Under the pieces are notes generated by a model. It saw nothing but the letters and a program-made list of their open reading frames with translations, was not told the DNA's origin and did no database searches. Source: JAVBSX01 sp051660685 (GTDB lineage: Bacteria > Planctomycetota > Planctomycetia > Pirellulales > Thermoguttaceae). Taken from it: a stretch of 64,000 nt of DNA. Within the stretch, counting starts at the first letter, position 1, and each line of letters starts with the position of its first letter. A program made the position numbers and the translations under genes. Below are positions 61,124 through 64,000 of this stretch, piece after piece. The stretch is from contig JBOFQB010000112.1 of NCBI GenBank assembly GCA_051660685.1, positions 17,992-81,991 on the forward strand, read 5' to 3'.

Positions 61124-61165
61124 CGTTTAGCCGCGATACAACGTATCGCGCGTGATGTTTAGCCG
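61124..61165. repeat. Palindromic repeat, locus 5
   Basis: A full unit TTAGCCGCGATACAACGTAT with GCGATAC/GTATCGC pairing is followed by a second TTTAGCCGAG start that soon decays. Confidence 0.75.
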
Positions 61166-61302
61166 AGCAGTTTGGACGTAATACAGCAAAGACACAAGAT
61201 AGAGAAGAACAGGCAAAACCGTCGCTTGACTTTTTGCGGCTTTTTTCGTAGAATTGCGCAGAGTTTGAAACTTGCTCCATCATTCCTCACGAAAGGTTGT
61301 CT

Positions 61303-61518
61303 ATGTCCAAGCTGAAACCATTTTTCATGGGGATGCTCGCCCCGTTCGGCTTTGCCCCTTGGTCTGTCTTACCTCCATCCCGAGGACCATACCGCCCTGA
61401 CCCGAGCAAATACGCCCCGGAACGAGACGCCGAAAATCTCCAAAATGACTGGAAGACGATTGGTTCCTACTTCAAAATCACGACCAACGATGAACGAGAA
61501 TCCTCCTGCGAACAGTGA
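61303..61518 (+). CDS. Small protein of unknown function, paired with a DUF2335 gene
   Basis: A 71-residue protein (MSKLKPFFMGMLAPFGFAPW start). It has a hydrophobic N-terminal third, a Pro-rich middle (LPPSRGPYRPDPSKYAP) and a helical charged C-terminus (RDAENLQNDWKTIGSYF). The last 29 nt overlap the start of the downstream DUF2335 gene in another frame, which points to translational coupling. No family is recognised. GAAAGG lies before the ATG. The same pairing of a short 'Pro-rich + DW..IG..' protein with a DUF2335 membrane protein may recur elsewhere, which would support it as a real gene. Confidence 0.55.
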   Translation: MSKLKPFFMGMLAPFGFAPWSVLPPSRGPYRPDPSKYAPERDAENLQNDWKTIGSYFKITTNDERESSCEQ

Positions 61519-61909
61519 ACGGAGTAAGGGAGTACCTGCATCCATGCTCTCCGTGTCAACCATGTATGTCGGTGTCGTCCCTCCACCTGAGATCGTCCAA
61601 GCGTATGAACAATACGCACCTGGTGCTGCTGAGCGTTTTTTGCGTATTGCAGAGAGGGAACAGGACCGACGTATCAAAGCCGAAGAACAGGAACAGCAAT
61701 TGTTGAAGCTCCAAGAGGAGAACGAAACGGCCAATTTCCGCAAAGGACTGTCAGCTTCGATGCAATTGATGGTGATGATGTTCGGTTTCATGTTCTTCTG
61801 TGCTTGGCTCCGACTGGAAGGTCCCCTTGTCGCTGCTCTTGGTGTTCCGCTCCTCGGCGCAATCGGCTCCATTGTTGCCCAGTTCATCTGGCGCAAAAAA
61901 AGGATGTAA
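61490..61909 (+). CDS. DUF2335-type small membrane protein
   Basis: A 139-residue protein. A polar N-terminus is followed by the DUF2335-like motif VVPPPEIVQAYEQYAPGAAERFLRIAE, then a charged coiled-coil (EREQDRRIKAEEQEQQLLKLQ). Two membrane helices follow (LMVMMFGFMFFCAWL; LVAALGVPLLGAIGSIVAQ), and a basic end WRKKRM. DUF2335 proteins are found in phage and accessory regions and have no established function; the layout recalls small two-helix membrane effectors. The ATG at 61490 sits inside the preceding small gene. A longer frame back to 61352 exists but would overlap that gene almost completely. Confidence 0.7.
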   Translation: MNENPPANSERSKGVPASMLSVSTMYVGVVPPPEIVQAYEQYAPGAAERFLRIAEREQDRRIKAEEQEQQLLKLQEENETANFRKGLSASMQLMVMMFGFMFFCAWLRLEGPLVAALGVPLLGAIGSIVAQFIWRKKRM

Positions 61910-61930
61910 GACAAAAACTCGCAGAACCGG

Positions 61931-61962
61931 TCGTTTAGCCGCGATACAACGTATCGCGCGTT
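61931..61962. repeat. Palindromic repeat, locus 6 (single unit)
   Basis: TTTAGCCGCGATACAACGTA and the closing TCGCGCG form one perfect unit between the DUF2335 gene and the HicA-like pair. Confidence 0.75.
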
Positions 61963-62032
61963 TTGAAGGATCGGGAAGAACTGGCTTAACGTCTCCATCC
62001 TTCGATCATAAACCGTAAACCCCAAAATGGTT

Positions 62033-62374
62033 ATGAGTACCGTCACTGAAACGCTCGCGCCTGTCGAAATCTGGGAAGTCATGCTGGATGACGCAACGAT
62101 CAAATTCTTCGAACCGCTCGTCCTTCAGCCGGTTAGGGAACACGACGATGAGGAAGATGAACCAAGCGAAACCGAGTATCTTTCCGTTCGTCTGCCAAAA
62201 CTGAATATTGATGTTTTTGCCGCTTCGCACTCCGAATTGGTTGATTGGGTAAAAAGTGACATCCGAAAGATGTGGGAACATTTTGTCCGGCAGGATGATG
62301 CCAAACTCTCGAATTCCGCTCTAATCTTGAAACGCAACTATCTCGCAGTCGCTGAGGAAGTCTCAAATGGGTAG
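62033..62374 (+). CDS. Possible antitoxin-like partner of a HicA-like gene
   Basis: A 113-residue acidic protein with an Asp/Glu-rich stretch (REHDDEEDEPSETEY). A part resembling the HicB-type fold follows (YLSVRLPKLNIDVFAASHSE, ELVDWVKSDIRKMWEHFV). HicB antitoxins share a strand 'hydrophobic-P-x-L-x-I/V' followed by a helix, but the usual DNA-binding tail is not evident. Its last 8 nt overlap the next gene, which encodes a HicA-like protein, as in toxin-antitoxin operons. An in-frame ATG six nt upstream (62027) is equally possible. The function call is tentative. Confidence 0.55.
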   Translation: MSTVTETLAPVEIWEVMLDDATIKFFEPLVLQPVREHDDEEDEPSETEYLSVRLPKLNIDVFAASHSELVDWVKSDIRKMWEHFVRQDDAKLSNSALILKRNYLAVAEEVSNG

Positions 62375-62660
62375 AGTTCGTTCGGGACGAGAGATTGATG
62401 CGGCTCTTCGTAAAAAAGGGTTTCGGCGTGATTCTTCCGGGGATCATCTGTATTATTTCTTCACGGACTCAACGGGGTTGGAATTGCCAATCAACACGAA
62501 AATGAGTCATGGTATGCTTGGAAGTACGATTGACGTTAAGACACTTGCCCTGATGTCCCGGCAATTGCACCTTACCAAGTCACAGTTTCTTGATTTTATT
62601 GACTGCACACTTTCGGAGTCGGGCTTTCGTGACATTCTGAACCAACTCGGTTTGGTCTAG
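62367..62660 (+). CDS. HicA-like small protein (possible toxin)
   Basis: A 97-residue basic protein. It starts with RSGREIDAALRKKGFRRDSSGDHLYYFF, like the HicA/YcfA pattern 'L-x-x-x-G-F-x-x-x-x-x-x-G-S-H-x-x-Y', in which the His is needed for mRNA cleavage. Here the Gly-Asp-His at about residue 27 would hold that His. It continues INTKMSHGMLGSTIDVKTLALMSRQLHL, longer than typical HicA (about 60-80). The extra C-terminal helix is unusual. It overlaps the upstream gene by 8 nt, suggesting a coupled pair. The pair is flanked by palindromic repeats on both sides. Toxin activity is not proven. Confidence 0.6.
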   Translation: MGRVRSGREIDAALRKKGFRRDSSGDHLYYFFTDSTGLELPINTKMSHGMLGSTIDVKTLALMSRQLHLTKSQFLDFIDCTLSESGFRDILNQLGLV

Positions 62661-62723
62661 GTTTAGCCGCGATACAACGTATCGCGCGTAATGAAGCGCA
62701 GAACGGCGTTCTGCGGCTAAACG
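62660..62723. repeat. Palindromic repeat, locus 7 (inverted pair)
   Basis: A forward unit with GCGATACAACGTATCGC (62669-62685) is followed after 10 nt by an inverted unit with GCAGAACGGCGTTCTGC, ending GGCTAAAC. The second core has a different stem and a GGC loop, yet remains perfectly paired. It directly follows the HicA-like stop. Confidence 0.78.
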
Positions 62724-62735
62724 GCAGATCGCTTC

Positions 62736-62789
62736 ACTCCCCCCTATTCCCTATCCCCCAACCCCTATTCCCTACCTCCCCCCATCTCC
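62736..62789. repeat. G-rich array, copy 9 (C-rich on plus)
   Basis: Plus strand CCCCCTATTCCCTATCCCCC and onwards. On the minus strand it encodes the last residues (GGGRE) and the TAG stop of the DUF502 gene. Confidence 0.8.
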
Positions 62790-63715
62790 ACATTGATTGC
62801 CGGGTCCGTCTGTTCAGGAACCGTTACGACTCCGCAACTGACAATGAATTGAATCGCCTGATCGAGTGAAATGCCAATATCATGCGTCTGACTTTTCGGA
62901 ATCGTCAACGTAAAACCGGTCAAGGGCATTGGAGACGTCGGAACCAGAATTCCATACGTCGGTTCCCCAATCAGTTTCTCCATTTGCGGCAATCCCTCGC
63001 TCGTTACAAGAGCGAGAACCCAGATTCCACGTCGGGGCCATTCTATTGCTACAATCCGCGAATACTGAATTTCCCGTTCCCCGAAAATGAAATCGCTAAC
63101 CTGTTTCACGGCTCCGTAAACGTTGCTGATGATTGGGAGTTGTTTGACGAGATGCTCAAAACGGGACCAGAAGAACCGACCGATTTCAGCTGCCATAAAA
63201 CGTCCAACGAGGTACAACAGCAGGAGAAACAGGAGAATCAGAGCCGGGATAAAGAGGGCGGGGTGTAAATACGTCTGATCGATATACCGTTGATAAATCT
63301 CCAGACCTGTTTTCGGCATAGGATTCTTGGCATTACTCGACTTGCGCACAATTTCCCAGACATACGTCGGGATGTAGGTAGAATCGTCAACACGATGATA
63401 CATCCCCTTCTTGTACAAAATGTCCGTTCTTCCCCGTTCAGATTCGGAGAGTTGGCGTTCGAGAACAATATCTGCTGTTCCCCAAATCAACAAGGCCCGG
63501 GTTGAGGTGTGAACCGGGTTAATGACATAGGTCATAACAGTTCCCCCAATCCAGAAAAAAATCACAACCGTTAAAAGGGGAGGAAAGAAAACCCCCAAAC
63601 CGCGTAAGAGAACGCGACGAAACGCGGACGGACGCGGTTTGTTGAGGTTCAACGTTGCTAACTGTTCCTTGACCTGTTCGGTGATTTGGGTTGCAACTGT
63701 AGGGTCTTTGGACAT
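62765..63715 (-). CDS. DUF502 membrane protein
   Basis: A 316-residue inner-membrane protein with two main hydrophobic regions (GLGVFFPPLLTVVIFFWIGG and ALFIPALILLFLLLLYLVG). The conserved DUF502 core is FWSRFEHLVKQLPIISNVYGAVKQV and ends near FGILVPTSPMPLTG-like YGILVPTSPMPLTGF. DUF502 proteins are widespread and of unknown function. An insertion between the two helices (about 75-145) is polar. The extreme C-terminus (MGGGRE) and the stop are encoded by the G-rich repeat, so the original end was probably changed when the repeat inserted. AGGAAAAGG lies upstream of the ATG. Confidence 0.88.
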   Translation of the reverse strand: MSKDPTVATQITEQVKEQLATLNLNKPRPSAFRRVLLRGLGVFFPPLLTVVIFFWIGGTVMTYVINPVHTSTRALLIWGTADIVLERQLSESERGRTDILYKKGMYHRVDDSTYIPTYVWEIVRKSSNAKNPMPKTGLEIYQRYIDQTYLHPALFIPALILLFLLLLYLVGRFMAAEIGRFFWSRFEHLVKQLPIISNVYGAVKQVSDFIFGEREIQYSRIVAIEWPRRGIWVLALVTSEGLPQMEKLIGEPTYGILVPTSPMPLTGFTLTIPKSQTHDIGISLDQAIQFIVSCGVVTVPEQTDPAINVEMGGGRE

Positions 63716-63895
63716 GACGGGACCTTTTCCTGACGTTTTGCTGATTGGGCGTTTGCTGATTTCAACGCGCTAAGCGACCTTGTTCTGAAAGATCATCTCA
63801 GAGCGTCAACTTCAGCGTAGAAACACTTCATTTCAACATTATACGTCAAAAAAAGGCCCTTAAAAGGTATCCGTTCACGGCAATTTGAATTGGTC

Positions 63896-63925
63896 TTGAC
63901 ATGATTGAGGTATCAAACGTATACT
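63896..63925 (+). promoter_or_regulatory. Strong sigma-70-type promoter before the transposase
   Basis: Perfect TTGACA (63896-63901), an 18-nt spacer and TATACT (63920-63925). The ATG at 63935 lies about where transcription would start, so the message may be almost leaderless. Confidence 0.65.
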
Positions 63926-63934
63926 GCGGTCATT

Positions 63935-64000
63935 ATGGATGCCAAAGATAAACGTATCGCCGAACTCGAAGCTCTCGTCAAAAAATTGCTCGAACGCATC
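63935..64000 (+). mobile_element. IS66-family transposase, N-terminal start (partial)
   Basis: The window ends 22 codons into a reading frame that begins MDAKDKRIAELEALVKKLLE. This leucine-rich coiled-coil start (R-I-A-E-L-E-x-L-V-x-x-L-L-E-R-I) is typical of the N-terminal helix of IS66-type TnpC transposases. Only the start is visible, so the family call rests on this pattern. The left inverted repeat of the element could not be placed with confidence in the preceding 200 bases. Confidence 0.6.

Noticed and set aside
1..64000. tRNA, rRNA and riboswitch genes
   Set aside because: I looked through the intergenic regions for T-loop GGTTCGA-type patterns and known riboswitch cores and found none I could support.

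Overview
The window looks like part of a chromosome from an anaerobic member of the Planctomycetota, probably a Pirellulales/Thermoguttaceae-like lineage. This assignment is inferred from gene content; no rRNA gene is present. Pointers are the NPCBM plus hydrazine-synthase-alpha-like cytochrome protein, large secreted HEAT, TPR and WD40 proteins, a bacterial topoisomerase VI A subunit, a giant secretin-N repeat protein, a DUF58 protein, and a trimeric [FeFe]-hydrogenase that suits fermentative or gut life. Base composition is moderate and coding density is high, with no tRNA, rRNA or CRISPR seen.

Layout. 1-5.0 kb: the end of a YraN-like gene, an MFS transporter and a secreted NPCBM/cytochrome protein. 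5.1-14.8 kb (minus strand): smc, two HEAT-repeat envelope proteins and a pseudopilin, spaced like one transcription unit. 15.2-21.2 kb: a membrane-anchored WD40 protein, a TPR protein and a small Cys-rich secreted protein. 21.7-31.8 kb: one 3385-residue exported protein built from about 38 tandem secretin N1-like modules and lacking a recognisable secretin barrel; this is the most striking object here. 31.9-43.9 kb: sugar kinase, ispE, DUF58, an arabinose/fucose-isomerase-like enzyme, glgA, a lipoprotein, fumC, cutA and a sigma-70 factor. 44.1-49.4 kb: an NADH-linked trimeric [FeFe]-hydrogenase followed by a receiver domain that lacks its phospho-acceptor Asp. 49.6-57.7 kb: a GH20-like protein, a ceramidase-like protein, rimO, an orphan topoisomerase VI A subunit, an Rpn-type nuclease and cheB. 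57.9-64 kb: FabZ-like dehydratase, NicO-like metal transporter, purB, two small gene pairs (DUF2335 pair; HicA-like pair), DUF502, and the start of an IS66-type transposase.

Two intergenic repeat families overlie the region from 35 kb onward. The first is a GGGATAGGG-type array with G-quadruplex potential. It is strand-biased: C-rich in the mRNA just before start codons, G-rich just after (or overlapping) stop codons. The second is a palindromic element whose core stem varies but stays paired. Many genes lack a Shine-Dalgarno sequence and instead carry C/U-rich leaders. All functional statements come from reading motifs by eye; no database search was run.
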